A stretch of DNA of 64,000 bases from Halocalculus aciditolerans (GCF_014647475.1 NZ_BMPG01000003.1:434001-498000), one strand, 5' to 3'; positions 17,091 through 26,915 are shown, counted from the stretch's first letter. The notes: generated by a model from the letters alone, not told the origin. Made by a program: numbers and translations.

Positions 17091-17951
17091 TTGTCACCCG
17101 ACAAGTCCGCTGAGGGTAACTGTGTAACAATACGCGATACAGGCGAATCCCTCAATGACGCTGTCAATGAAGGAATTCACGCAGATGCAGATGTCGTCCT
17201 GAAGTCGGAATACCACTTCAGCACGGGGGACTTACGAGAGGAACTCGCGTTGTTGCGTACGGGCTCGTTCGACGCCGTTGTGTTCGAAGCCGCCCGCGAG
17301 AACGTTGAAGAAGTCCCTACGCCGACGATTACCGATCGGATCGTTGGTCTCCCGTTCTTCTTCCTCGGATTCCTCTACACAGACACTACGCCACTTCTCG
17401 CCGCGGCACTCAAAGACGACGTTGACGTGCAGTACACGCGTGAATCGGACGGGGATGTTATCGAAGGACTCCCAAGCATTCTTCCATTAGTCGTACTCGG
17501 AATCGCCCTGACGCTCGGTGCCGGGATTGCGTATTTCGGAGCACTCGCTCTTGTTAACGCGCGGTATGCCGTATTGAGTTTCGGCTGTTACGCTACGATC
17601 TTCGCAATCCCCATCACGGTGCGCTACGCTCGCGGGAAGATATCCGGCGGGGCGAATCGAAATGAGATCATGGCGAACCGCATCGCGGACGCCGTAGCGG
17701 ATACGAATGATGGGCGTGTGTTCGTGCCAGTTGGTGCGCGACACACGGACCCATTGCGTAAGCGACTCCCCGATAGGATTACCACGGACACGATCTCTCC
17801 TGCCTATAGATTTCTGAGCGTCCCGGCGATGAAGGAGTTTCTCCCTGGTGTCACGAAAAGCATTGTACTGATTGTCGCCGTCTGGATTGCTGTAGCCGGC
17901 ATCGGTGGCGCCGTCGTCATTCTCGCGTACGGTGTTGTCGGCCTTGTGTGA
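17091..17951 (+). CDS. TraB-like membrane protein
   Basis: The protein has 286 residues with a TTG start at 17091; no better start is in frame. The N-terminal part is soluble, with F-D-A-V-V-F-E-A-A. Two membrane segments lie around 126-170, followed by N-R-N-E-I-M-A-N-R-I-A-D and then V-F-V-P-V-G-A-R-H. This order resembles the TraB/PrgY/GumN fold, in which R-x-x-x-M and G-x-x-H lie in the C-terminal half. One more hydrophobic segment closes the protein. The family is known for pheromone-shutdown proteins; the archaeal function is unknown. The assignment is tentative. Confidence 0.5.
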   Translation: MSPDKSAEGNCVTIRDTGESLNDAVNEGIHADADVVLKSEYHFSTGDLREELALLRTGSFDAVVFEAARENVEEVPTPTITDRIVGLPFFFLGFLYTDTTPLLAAALKDDVDVQYTRESDGDVIEGLPSILPLVVLGIALTLGAGIAYFGALALVNARYAVLSFGCYATIFAIPITVRYARGKISGGANRNEIMANRIADAVADTNDGRVFVPVGARHTDPLRKRLPDRITTDTISPAYRFLSVPAMKEFLPGVTKSIVLIVAVWIAVAGIGGAVVILAYGVVGLV

Positions 17952-18128
17952 GCTGTACCACCGGCCCGCTGTACAACCTTGAGGTCCAGCGGTGAGGATG
18001 AGACACCTGGTTGGCCATTGGGAAGCCTCTCCCCGCTGGTAGTCCAATAGGCCGATACCGGATAACGTCACTTTCAGCGTTCACTGGCCGGCCAACAATT
18101 TTCTCCCCAGCACGCTTGCTGAGTGGCA

Positions 18129-18491
18129 ATGGAAGCGCCGAACGAAACTACACCGAATACGTCGGACAATCCAGAAGACGCACTCCCTGATCCAAGCGTT
18201 CTATCCCTCGATGAATATCTTTCCATGCAACGCTCTCTCGGGAACCGCACCCGTTACGAGATCGTGTACTACCTTCGGCACGACGGCCCTCAGACGGCTA
18301 CTGATCTTGGTGATCTACTTGGTGAACCAAGCTCAACAATCCACTATCACCTCGAGCGGCTCACCGACGTGGGACTCGTTGAAGAGCGACTTCGAACAAC
18401 GCCCGATGATACGGAGCGATACTATGGCGTGACGATTTTAGCAACTTCCCTGCTCTCCGAAGGGCTTGAAACTGTCCTTGAACGCGAATAG
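18129..18491 (+). CDS. ArsR-like winged-helix regulator
   Basis: The protein has 120 residues from ATG 18129; the GTG six bases upstream is an alternative. After a disordered acidic N-terminus come N-R-T-R-Y-E-I-V-Y-Y-L and T-A-T-D-L-G-D-L-L. The recognition helix S-S-T-I-H-Y-H-L-E-R-L and the wing V-E-E-R follow, all standard for haloarchaeal ArsR-type wHTH proteins. There is no metal-binding cysteine pair. It sits alone, about 180 bases after the TraB-like gene, and its target is unknown. Confidence 0.78.
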   Translation: MEAPNETTPNTSDNPEDALPDPSVLSLDEYLSMQRSLGNRTRYEIVYYLRHDGPQTATDLGDLLGEPSSTIHYHLERLTDVGLVEERLRTTPDDTERYYGVTILATSLLSEGLETVLERE

Positions 18492-18552
18492 GACTTCCGC
18501 TCGGCCTACGGTAAATCCAAGGCAACAGAATCGTCGGAGAGTACATAATCTA

Positions 18553-19479
18553 CTAAATCGGTAAGTCAAGCCCACCGTCAAACAGGTCACCATCGTCGAC
18601 GAACAGGGAGTCATTATCGCCGAGCACATTTTTGTCCACGAGGTTCTTTATCTCCTCCAGTCCGCTCGTTCGTTGGAACCTCTGTAGTTCCTGAAGGTCG
18701 TCTTTCTGGAAGAATTGTGAATACGCCGCAGGAAGCGTATTCTGGAGTGTCCTCGTCGTCCGAATGATATACTCCAAGACGTCAGTCACTTCTTCTCGAA
18801 TCGTCCAGTGGACCTCTCGAAGCAGGATCGAGTATACCTTGAGGCCGACGAGACCTCGAACGCGGACGAGCAAATTGTTCGCAACCGTTCGGGTGGCCCA
18901 GTAGGAGAACCGATATCCGAGTGAGTACTGAATCATCAGTACCTCGACGATGAGCATTCCGCAGTTCAGGAGGAAATTTTCCAAGGCGGCCTGCTCCGCC
19001 GTAGAGTCCTCTGGTAATCGTCGCATCCGACACCCACTATCTGCCACTTGCTTCGCGGACATCACCAAGGGGATGAGGTTGGCGGCCGTCTTCATGACCT
19101 CATCAACACCGCCAAGGACAGACGCATCTAGATCGATGTCGAAGTGAGAGTTGAAGGCGTCAATGAGCCCCTCGATCTGACGGAGGTAGTGTCTGGCCTC
19201 AGTAGGGAGTTCCTTTGGGTTCTGGGCAGTCCGAATCTTTGTCACAGCTGTCTCGTCAATCTCCTTGATTTCCCCATAGATATCGCACACGTCAGACGCG
19301 GCGTCCTTCCCAGCCGCAATTACAGAGTCTGCTTCCCGGACTGGATTCAGGAACTCATCTAGGACCTCCTCGGAGTGTTCAATCCGTTTCTCCCGGTTGG
19401 TTTGCCTGAGCCAGTCTGGGAGCGAGTACCCCGAGGCGGCCAATATTCCAGTACTTTGTAAGAACTCTCGCCGTTGCAT
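18553..19479 (-). CDS. Tat-signal hypothetical protein
   Basis: The protein has 308 residues. The N-terminus M-Q-R-R-E-F-L-Q-S-T-G, followed by a short hydrophobic stretch, is a plausible twin-arginine signal. The mature part is mostly helical, with an amphipathic region around 140-215 that may associate with the membrane. The tail is very acidic. I recognise no enzyme motif. It is convergent with the wHTH gene at 18129. Confidence 0.55.
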   Translation of the reverse strand: MQRREFLQSTGILAASGYSLPDWLRQTNREKRIEHSEEVLDEFLNPVREADSVIAAGKDAASDVCDIYGEIKEIDETAVTKIRTAQNPKELPTEARHYLRQIEGLIDAFNSHFDIDLDASVLGGVDEVMKTAANLIPLVMSAKQVADSGCRMRRLPEDSTAEQAALENFLLNCGMLIVEVLMIQYSLGYRFSYWATRTVANNLLVRVRGLVGLKVYSILLREVHWTIREEVTDVLEYIIRTTRTLQNTLPAAYSQFFQKDDLQELQRFQRTSGLEEIKNLVDKNVLGDNDSLFVDDGDLFDGGLDLPI

Positions 19480-19751
19480 GATCTGGATTACCGGTTTTGC
19501 TCCAACTGGTTCGTCAACCGTGTCTGAATATCGCCAGCCCGGTTATGAGTGCTAAATCAACCCAACACCAATTTAGTAACGGTGATAGATATCTGGCTTC
19601 CAGGCGTGGTTTTCGTCTGAGCTTGAGCTATCACGCGGGACAATCAGTGAAGATTTTCAACGGACGAAGGTGAAAATCAGCCAGTCTGTCGTAGAAGTAG
19701 AGATCAAGATCGTTACTTATGCTTATTTGAATACTCCTCTACAGGACGAGC

Positions 19752-20645
19752 ATGGAGAATCAATCATTCCCTTCAGATATCTCGGAGTGGACGTGGGAGA
19801 CTATCGAGTCACTCTCCGATGTCGATCACCCAGAGAACACGTATCTCGAATTCAAGCAGTACCTCCAGTATCCGGGCAGTACTGGCACTACGGAGTCTGA
19901 GTGGCGACAGAGCGTTGAGCGAGAATTCACCGCGTTTGCGAACGCGAGTGGTGGAATTATCGCCTTCGGGATGCGTGACGACACCGAACCGCGACCCTTC
20001 GAGCCTCCAGAGCACGACATTTCGCAGACCGTTAAGCAGTATATCCATGACACAACCCCCATCGTCCAGACGGAAGTTACCACGATTCCTACCCCGAGTG
20101 AGGACACGAACCGCGTCATCGTCGCAGTCCGCGTCCACGAGGCAACACGCAAACCTGTCGCCACTTCTGATTCCGCCTTTTACGTCCGAATCAACGACCA
20201 AAAACAGCCGATGAACCGGGAACAGGTTGAGTCCCGATTCGTCGAAACTGACCGACGTCAACAGGCCGTTCGGCAACTAGAAATGGAACTGGACAGCTTT
20301 GTCGAGACATACGAAGAAACATTCAGTGACTACCCCCTCATTGACCAGCCCCCGGACTACCATCTAATCGACCGAGAGGCGCTCAAAGAAGTGTTCCGAG
20401 AAAACACGCACCTCTATACCGACGAACGAACCTCAGAGATCATTCAGGGCATCTTGGCCAAACTTCGAGAGATCGACTCACACGAGCGTCAGTACGGTCG
20501 GATGCTCAACGGCGTCGTATTTAACCCATACGAGGATCGTGAGCACATGAACCAGAAGACACGAATGCAGTTCCGAGATATGGTAGATAGATTGTACGAG
20601 TTGATCCAACAGCTCTCGGAACAGACTAACCTCCAGACCCCCTAA
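19752..20645 (+). CDS. Schlafen AlbA_2-domain protein
   Basis: The protein has 297 residues. Residues 25-165 match the AlbA_2 divergent domain. It has L-E-F-K-Q near the start, then F-T-A-F-A-N-A-S-G-G-I-I-A-F-G-M, and a strand with F-Y-V-R-I-N-D followed by the closing helix. The E-x-K pair and the F-A-N-x-x-G-G signature are intact. The family includes nucleic-acid-binding and tRNA-cleaving Schlafen-like proteins, often found in defence loci. The C-terminal 130 residues are helical and unassigned. It is a single gene on the plus strand. Confidence 0.78.
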   Translation: MENQSFPSDISEWTWETIESLSDVDHPENTYLEFKQYLQYPGSTGTTESEWRQSVEREFTAFANASGGIIAFGMRDDTEPRPFEPPEHDISQTVKQYIHDTTPIVQTEVTTIPTPSEDTNRVIVAVRVHEATRKPVATSDSAFYVRINDQKQPMNREQVESRFVETDRRQQAVRQLEMELDSFVETYEETFSDYPLIDQPPDYHLIDREALKEVFRENTHLYTDERTSEIIQGILAKLREIDSHERQYGRMLNGVVFNPYEDREHMNQKTRMQFRDMVDRLYELIQQLSEQTNLQTP

Positions 20646-20857
20646 CAACCAGATACTGCTTATCGGGACATCTACAAGGTCGCTTGTCCGTGCTACTACA
20701 CGCCTGAGTAACTGAATGACTAACGATGAATGAATAGCAAGAACCCGCCAAGCGATATCGGTGTGAGCCGATCAACATAGCACCACTTTCGTTCCCGACT
20801 GGAAGGATATATGGTGTAGAGTCTACCTGAAGGGGTTTGACTCAGCCTGAACTAGCA

Positions 20858-22165
20858 TCACCAATAGATAGCAACTATTTGCGATTCGATTTGGAGAGCG
20901 TCGACATCTATCGTCTCTCCTTCGCTACTCAAAGACGTGTATTCGTCGAATATCATGTAGTCAGTAGCCTCAGATTCGTCATTCTTTGAGAGGGAGACAC
21001 CGTGGTCTCGAAGATACGTTGCATAATCGGTGTAAAAGTCAATCAGTTCGGTTCCTCCAGATGGAGAGAGTCCTAGGACCCCTTTTTCAACTACGTATCC
21101 GGTCAGGAACTCCCGATGAAGATCATCCCCAACCTCATCAATACCTGCTCGTTCATCAAATTTAGCAAGCGTATCTACCCACTCATCTAGGTCCGCATCA
21201 TCATTGACAGTATCACTCGCCTCCTCTTTGGCGAGGGCCGCCGCACGTTCCATAAATTGAGTTAATAGCTGAGCTAGCGGCGAAGAGACCGTTTCGATTT
21301 TCTGTGCGAGGCTCAGTGGGTGCCACGACTCCTCGTCATACGTCTCCTCAACACGACAGAAGACAGTGTATTCTTCCTCGTCAAACAGGGCATCAGGAAC
21401 GTCTTGCCAGAGCTTCAGGGCATTCAACTGACCCACGATATGAAGCGGCACTCCGTCAGAATCGTCGGGGTCACCTGGCTGGATTCTCCCATCCTTTACT
21501 TGGTAATCGAGAACGCGTCCACTCACTGGAATCTCCGCCCCAAACATGGATTCGATAAGCTCTAAGACATCTTCGTCCTCTGGACCAACCGCCTCGGGAA
21601 TATTCTCTTGAAGGTACATCATCACCTTATAAAATCGATACAGGTAGTGCGTCTCCAGCTCAACATCAACCCGAAGAATCTTCCCTCGAATCACTTCAGA
21701 CACATCTACCTCGGTCTCCTCGTCCGAATCGATGAGACCGACATCCTCATCGCGCCGTCGATGCTTATCTAACTGGTCAAAGAGGGACTGAATCGCATAG
21801 TTGTGTACCACTTCGGATGAACTCTCTCCCATCTCCACCTGCTCACCCTCTACCTTCGCGCCAACCCCGGAAATACTCGCATTCACACCACCAGCAACAC
21901 GCTCTTTTGATCGACTCCCGATCTGCTCAATCCGTTCCTGCTTGATGGCACCCTCAATTGACGCGAGAAGACTCACAACACTATCCCGATCCAGATAAAC
22001 AAACTCCCGAAGCTCCCTCTCGTACTCACGATCGTCTGCTTCAACATCTGGTTCTCCGCCGTTGGATTCCCCGGCAGAGCCGGTTTCTGGTGACTCGCCG
22101 TTCGGAGATTGTTCATCTCCATTCTTTCTGCCCAGCAGACTCGAAATCCGATCTCTCAATCCCAT
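20858..22165 (-). CDS. DUF6414-like protein, partner of AAA+ ATPase
   Basis: The protein has 435 residues. A disordered acidic leader of about 50 residues precedes R-E-F-V-Y-L-D-R-D-S-V-V-S-L-L-A-S-I-E-G-A-I, the recognisable opening of the DUF6414 family. Then comes a Gly/Ser-rich region with alternating beta pattern, and a mixed alpha/beta C-terminal half. No catalytic motif is seen. Its ATG overlaps the stop codon of the AAA+ gene by one base (TAATG), so the two are coupled. It is likely a substrate, adaptor or effector of the ATPase. Confidence 0.62.
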   Translation of the reverse strand: MGLRDRISSLLGRKNGDEQSPNGESPETGSAGESNGGEPDVEADDREYERELREFVYLDRDSVVSLLASIEGAIKQERIEQIGSRSKERVAGGVNASISGVGAKVEGEQVEMGESSSEVVHNYAIQSLFDQLDKHRRRDEDVGLIDSDEETEVDVSEVIRGKILRVDVELETHYLYRFYKVMMYLQENIPEAVGPEDEDVLELIESMFGAEIPVSGRVLDYQVKDGRIQPGDPDDSDGVPLHIVGQLNALKLWQDVPDALFDEEEYTVFCRVEETYDEESWHPLSLAQKIETVSSPLAQLLTQFMERAAALAKEEASDTVNDDADLDEWVDTLAKFDERAGIDEVGDDLHREFLTGYVVEKGVLGLSPSGGTELIDFYTDYATYLRDHGVSLSKNDESEATDYMIFDEYTSLSSEGETIDVDALQIESQIVAIYW

Positions 22166-23415
22166 TAGCCTGAACCCTCCTCAGCTTCTTGCTCTCGTCG
22201 TCGTTGCGCCTCCTTGTTATTGATTTGTGCCTGCACTCTCTCATAGGCGCGCTCGACATCCATTCGACGAATCGTCGGGGACCCCTCCCGGTCCCGTTCT
22301 TCCTTCAAGAGAATCTCCCCAATCTCCTCGAACAATGACTCAATATGGGCGCCCGTCCACCCTTCCGTCTTCTCCACAAGGTCATCAAACGACACGGTAT
22401 CAGCGAATTCAACATCCGGTCTGTGGATGTCGAGAATTTCTCGTCTGCCTTCACGTGACGGGCGGTGGAATTCGATTTCACGTCCAAACCGACCAGGGCG
22501 CCGAAGTGCTGGATCAATTGCCTCTATCAAATTGGTCGTCCCAATGACTACCACCCGGCCACGATCCTCAATGCCATCCATCAACGATAGCAATTGACCG
22601 ACGGTTCTGCGGCCAGAATCCATCGTTTTGTCTCGTCGTGGTGCTACAGAATCAATCTCGTCAAAGAAGATGATCGCTGGCGGGTTGTTCTGGGCCTTCT
22701 CGAATAATCCGCGAAGTAACCGCTCTGTCCTTCCAACCAATTCGGCAGACAGCTCTGGGCCCCGAATACTGTAAAACGACGCGTCCTCTACCTGGTTGGC
22801 AACAATTTTCGCCAGATACGTTTTGCCAGTCCCTGGCGGGCCGTAGAACAGCACGCCTTTCGGAGCATCCATCCCGACATCTTCGAACCGCTCTGGTTCC
22901 TTGAGCGGGACTTGCACTTTGTATTCCACTTCCTCAACAACCTCATCCATCCCACCGAAGTCAGAATACTGCTTGTCAGGGACGTTTTCTGGTTCAAGGT
23001 CAGACGGATCCATGTCGTTCACCCCGCGCCGCAAACTTCCCCCGTCATCATCGTCAAGATCAACGATATCCTCCTCAAACACGGTGTAGAATTCCCCTAA
23101 ATCCGTGAGCAACACGCCGTCACCAGGCGAGACATCTTCCTCCGGAATAGGTAGAACCTGTTTCCCAGTCTCAGTCCTCACTAGAAGAAGATCATCCGTC
23201 TTCTTCTCAATGATTCCTTGTTGTCCGGATGGGTCATCCTCTCGCGCAAATCCAACCGCCTTATCCCGTGTGTAGTGGTCTTCAACCTCAACGAAATCAC
23301 CGGGAGTTACTTGGCTCGAAATCTCATTCTTGACCTGAATAATCTCCCCATTGTCATAGACCAATAGATGCTGATCCTCTACAGCGAGTACTTGTAACAC
23401 CCGGACATTTCCCAT
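22165..23415 (-). CDS. AAA+ ATPase of the PAN/Cdc48 clade
   Basis: The protein has 416 residues from ATG 23415; a GTG at 23439 would add 8. The N-terminal roughly 110 residues look like an OB-type beta domain. The AAA core follows, with Walker A G-P-P-G-T-G-K-T (192-199), Walker B I-I-F-F-D-E-I-D (248-255) and R-R-P-G-R-F for the arginine fingers. The pore loop reads E-L-V-G, so the usual aromatic residue is replaced by Leu. The C-terminus is acidic and lacks the HbYX tail that docks PAN to the proteasome. It is probably a dedicated remodelling ATPase for the DUF6414-like partner rather than a proteasome regulator. Confidence 0.85.
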   Translation of the reverse strand: MGNVRVLQVLAVEDQHLLVYDNGEIIQVKNEISSQVTPGDFVEVEDHYTRDKAVGFAREDDPSGQQGIIEKKTDDLLLVRTETGKQVLPIPEEDVSPGDGVLLTDLGEFYTVFEEDIVDLDDDDGGSLRRGVNDMDPSDLEPENVPDKQYSDFGGMDEVVEEVEYKVQVPLKEPERFEDVGMDAPKGVLFYGPPGTGKTYLAKIVANQVEDASFYSIRGPELSAELVGRTERLLRGLFEKAQNNPPAIIFFDEIDSVAPRRDKTMDSGRRTVGQLLSLMDGIEDRGRVVVIGTTNLIEAIDPALRRPGRFGREIEFHRPSREGRREILDIHRPDVEFADTVSFDDLVEKTEGWTGAHIESLFEEIGEILLKEERDREGSPTIRRMDVERAYERVQAQINNKEAQRRREQEAEEGSG

Positions 23416-23611
23416 ATTTCGCCGTTTCTCGCCTACCACTTATGATATCTTCGCCAATTTGGCTGAGGAAAAGAGTGAATGAAGCAGTTAAGTGTATCCG
23501 TTCGATGAACATATCCAACGCCACGCACGAGTCCTTTGCTTCAACTATACTGGTTAGAGTTCATCACTATGTACACCCCGGATTTAATTTTCTTCGCGCA
23601 GTTCACCGGTC

Positions 23612-23866
23612 ATGGACGATATTATTCCCGAACACACTGCGGGACCAGGGAAACTGCGAATCTTTGTGTCTCTGCTAATGCTTCTTGTCTTGATGCTAGT
23701 CATCGGATCGATTCTATCCGCGTTCTACAATATTCACTGGGTGGAAGACTTAGCGATGGTACTTGCAGACCATCCCTTTGTGATTTTTGAGATAGCAGGG
23801 CTACTAGCGATACTCTCGCTCTTGATTAAGGCGATTAGTTTTGCTAATGACGAAGGCCTGGTTTAG
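23612..23866 (+). CDS. Small membrane protein with two segments
   Basis: The protein has 84 residues, with hydrophobic segments at about 17-37 and 54-72 and a polar N-terminus. It diverges from the AAA+/DUF6414 operon with about 200 bases between. The ATG at 23612 gives a clean coding frame. No family is recognised; it could be a small membrane effector or unrelated. Confidence 0.45.
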   Translation: MDDIIPEHTAGPGKLRIFVSLLMLLVLMLVIGSILSAFYNIHWVEDLAMVLADHPFVIFEIAGLLAILSLLIKAISFANDEGLV

Positions 23867-24033
23867 GGAATCTGTCCGAATTCGTGTCTATCAACCATCT
23901 CAGAAACCACTATTCGCCAAACTTGTAACCACTAACTCCGCCCTGAGCTTCGTTTGAGGCGCGTCACCGTACTCTCCCCGCAATACCGGGTTAAGAAAAT
24001 TTAATATGGTGGCGACTTCATCACTACTCAAGG

Positions 24034-24441
24034 ATGTCTCAACAACCTCCGTCGATAGGGGATGCAGATCTTGACTTGGAGAGTATTCTCCCGGAGGACA
24101 GCCTTCTCTCGATTGAAGACTATCTGGAAATGTACAAAGTAGCCGCCTCGAAACCCGCGTTCAACATCCTTCGTGCACTTAGCGAAGAAGGCAAACTCAG
24201 CACCAGCGAGCTCGGGATGATGCTCGACCGCGAAGACAACGACCTGCACTACTACCTCCGGAAGCTCAAGCGGTCCGCGCTCATTCGGAACCGCCGCGAC
24301 CCGAATACCGGAACCGAAGAGACGTACTCCTACTACGAGCTCACTGACCTCGGGCACGTCATCCTTACCGAAGGGTTGGCGACTGGAATCCAGGAACTGG
24401 TCAAAGAGGAATCCACTATTAGTAAACAGGAGGGCAAATAA
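24034..24441 (+). CDS. Winged-helix transcriptional regulator
   Basis: The protein has 135 residues. K-P-A-F-N-I-L-R-A-L, then L-S-T-S-E-L-G-M-M-L and the recognition helix D-N-D-L-H-Y-Y-L-R-K-L, followed by a wing with Y-S-Y-Y-E-L-T-D-L-G, mark a haloarchaeal ArsR-like wHTH. The layout of its acidic N-terminus parallels the regulator at 18129, so the two may be paralogues. It is monocistronic. Confidence 0.75.
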   Translation: MSQQPPSIGDADLDLESILPEDSLLSIEDYLEMYKVAASKPAFNILRALSEEGKLSTSELGMMLDREDNDLHYYLRKLKRSALIRNRRDPNTGTEETYSYYELTDLGHVILTEGLATGIQELVKEESTISKQEGK

Positions 24442-24603
24442 TCGGAAAGGCCAGAAGCTCTTTCGAAGGACCAGGGGTTTGTCTTGGCCGGTTACACGGC
24501 TCGTCTGAGCGACGGTAAATTCGACTTGGAGAGGTTCGCAGACTATAACGAGTGAAGAAGACCTTACGCAAGACGAGGCCGCAACTCGGACGACAATACC
24601 GGA

Positions 24604-25062
24604 CTATCGGTCCTTACGGTGAACAAGGACCTCTTCGGGTGGAATAGAGTAGATACACTTCAATTCAGGGAGAGCTAGTGCCTTTGCGGTGAGCGAGCGG
24701 TGGATGCCGTCAGACGTGACGTAGTATTCGTTATCGATTTTCTGTAGCCGTGGTGGAGCAGGGTCCTCTCGCCAAAATTCGTCGTTGTGAAAGCGTGCAA
24801 GGTGGCTTTTGATACGACCACTGTTGAACCGGTTGATGTTTGATTCAAAGGTTCCTGCAATGTTTGAGGGGTTGATGAACTCGGTCTCCTCGGGGTACGG
24901 AAGATAGTCCGAGTCGGAGCCAAGCTTTGGGTCCGGTATTCGGGGAGGTGTCTTCCATTCGTTGACGAGTTCGGTTGAGGCACTAATCTCACCGTCGTCA
25001 ACTTTGTGATAAAGTTCTTTAGCGCGGTCGCGCTGGGGATCCGTTAATGAGTACGTTTCCAT
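24604..25062 (-). CDS. ParB/sulfiredoxin-like protein
   Basis: The protein has 152 residues. The C-terminal half reads Y-Y-V-T-S-D-G-I-H-R-S-L-T-A-K-A-L. This fits the ParB/sulfiredoxin fold, in which the D-G-x-H-R loop binds nucleotide (CTP or ATP). The N-terminal half is polar and unassigned. No DNA-binding HTH is present, so it is not a partition ParB. Similar stand-alone ParB-like domains occur in phage and defence regions. Confidence 0.6.
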   Translation of the reverse strand: METYSLTDPQRDRAKELYHKVDDGEISASTELVNEWKTPPRIPDPKLGSDSDYLPYPEETEFINPSNIAGTFESNINRFNSGRIKSHLARFHNDEFWREDPAPPRLQKIDNEYYVTSDGIHRSLTAKALALPELKCIYSIPPEEVLVHRKDR

Positions 25063-25175
25063 TGAAATTCAGTATTCAGACAAGTGCTTAAAGGTCCAAC
25101 CGTGAAATATCTGGAACTCATCCAATCGATCTAATCATTTGAACTTGATTGGGTAGAAATGAGTCATGTCGTTGG

Positions 25176-26915
25176 TTAGTGATTGAGGTCCCTTAGTTCG
25201 TCCAGGATAGCCATGACTTCGTCGCTAGTCAGGTCGGAGACACCTGCTCGAATTGGTGCCCAGTTCTCCTGTTGCTCTTCTACCGCCTCTTCCATCCGAT
25301 TTAACGTCTCGCCCCAATACGTCGTCCCAAGAGACACCACATGCTCCCCACCGGACTCAGCGTACCACAACACATCGAACAACACTTCAAAATTCTCAAA
25401 GGCACGCTCATACTGGCTCTCCGACACGAAAAACTCCATTCCTGGATCTTCTAGCGTTTGTTTCATAGACGAACGAAGAGACTGTTCTGCACCTTCTCTA
25501 TCGAAACCCCTTCCCCACTCACCGGTGAGCCATTGTGGATGTAGGGCCTTAGCAGGAAGCTCCTCACTGGGTTGGGCCGAACGTACGTTCGATATCTCAA
25601 CGGGGTTAGTTAGTAGAGTAGAAACAAGATCCCAGTTATCGCCAGCCACTCCGGCGAGCCCAGCACCGTACAGAACGAGAGTGGCAGGGTACCGCCGCAA
25701 ATCGTTCAATTTTCCATTGAACTGACTAGTGGGGCTCTGACTTGGCGTAAGGGTAGAGAGACTATCAGAGATGGGGTCTTTTCCTGAATTTACTGTCTCA
25801 CCACCCCAGTACGCACAGGTCATCACTACGGCGACTATTGTCTGCGTCAGGTTCCCGTATTCCTGATATCGATCTGTAAATGAGAAGTCGTCATCCAACT
25901 GCTCCGTACTGAGTGGGAATCGTTCCTCATTTTGTACGTTCTTCCCTGTACGCACCGCCGTCTCACGGATGAGGTCCGCGAGATCGATTCGGTGTTCGTC
26001 GCGTGGAAGATAGCGTTTCGCCCGCTCTCGCGCAATCGGTGTTGACAACGGCTCCCCCTCTTCCGCGTCCGCTAGTGCTTGAACTCGGCCTTGGAGGTCA
26101 GTGAAGAGCGAAATCGCTCCGTCATGGTGAATCGTGAAGGCATCACGATGCGCAACCAATTCACCGGCAATGTCCCCTAAGTTGCTGTAGTAGGTCCAGT
26201 ACGTCGAGTATCGATGAGTTTCACATTCCTGGAGAGACTGGCGAAGGCGCGTGTCGTACTCTCCCGACCAACCGCAGACGATCAACCCATACTCTTGGAA
26301 CACGCGGTCAATGATCTGCCGAATCGGCTCGGAATACGACTCTAGTTCCGAGCTGAGATTCTTGACGTTGGTCTGCTTGTAGTCGCCGTTCACCTTCACG
26401 ACGACCGCATCTTGGTGCTGTAAGGGTTCCGCGCCTTGAGCACTCTCTTCTCCAGAGATGACGACAGGATTTACACCTCGGTCACGAAGCGCTTGTTCAA
26501 GGAGTTGGTCGAAGTTCGTCGTGAGGATGACGTCAATATAGCCCTTTTCAACGAGCCATGCAATACTCTCATGGGCTTCGGTTGGAGTCTTCTCACCTCG
26601 TTCAGCTTCTTCCTCGGTTGGTTCGAAGAAATCCTCGAGAAGTGATCGACGCTCAGTTTGTGTTCTTGCTAGCCCCTCGATAAGGTTCTCATACGTCGCT
26701 GGTTCGTCATAGGTTTCCTCATACCAGTCAGTCGGGTCAGTGTCGTCGTCAATTGGTGTTCCCTCGGTGGCGGCGGCACGCTGAGCGAGCTTGGAGACGA
26801 CGGTCCAGCCCGTCGGAATACCGGCTTCCGTGGAGACGCCGGATCCAAGAAGGAGTGCGTATCTGCCGGGGTTGTTCCGTACTGAGAACGTCAGTGACAT
26901 CCGAGCGTCTACCAT
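25176..26915 (-). CDS. SIR2-like protein with large C-terminal domain (probable NADase-type defence protein)
   Basis: The protein has 579 residues. The N-terminal 260 residues form a SIR2-like Rossmann domain, with G-S-G-V-S-T-E-A-G-I-P-T-G-W (24-37) and T-T-N-F-D (132-136). A late strand reads V-C-G-W-S-G. The catalytic His expected after the T-T-N-F-D strand is Asn here (K-V-N-G-D, N176). The C-terminal roughly 300 residues are helical and unassigned, of the size seen in single-protein SIR2 defence genes that deplete NAD+. No signal or membrane segment is present. It stands alone between a ParB-like gene and an interrupted gene. Confidence 0.75.
   Translation of the reverse strand: MVDARMSLTFSVRNNPGRYALLLGSGVSTEAGIPTGWTVVSKLAQRAAATEGTPIDDDTDPTDWYEETYDEPATYENLIEGLARTQTERRSLLEDFFEPTEEEAERGEKTPTEAHESIAWLVEKGYIDVILTTNFDQLLEQALRDRGVNPVVISGEESAQGAEPLQHQDAVVVKVNGDYKQTNVKNLSSELESYSEPIRQIIDRVFQEYGLIVCGWSGEYDTRLRQSLQECETHRYSTYWTYYSNLGDIAGELVAHRDAFTIHHDGAISLFTDLQGRVQALADAEEGEPLSTPIARERAKRYLPRDEHRIDLADLIRETAVRTGKNVQNEERFPLSTEQLDDDFSFTDRYQEYGNLTQTIVAVVMTCAYWGGETVNSGKDPISDSLSTLTPSQSPTSQFNGKLNDLRRYPATLVLYGAGLAGVAGDNWDLVSTLLTNPVEISNVRSAQPSEELPAKALHPQWLTGEWGRGFDREGAEQSLRSSMKQTLEDPGMEFFVSESQYERAFENFEVLFDVLWYAESGGEHVVSLGTTYWGETLNRMEEAVEEQQENWAPIRAGVSDLTSDEVMAILDELRDLNH

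Noticed and set aside
22165-23415. Calling the AAA+ ATPase the proteasome-activating nucleotidase PAN
   Set aside because: No HbYX tail, altered pore loop, no N-terminal coiled coil, and coupling to a DUF6414-like gene.
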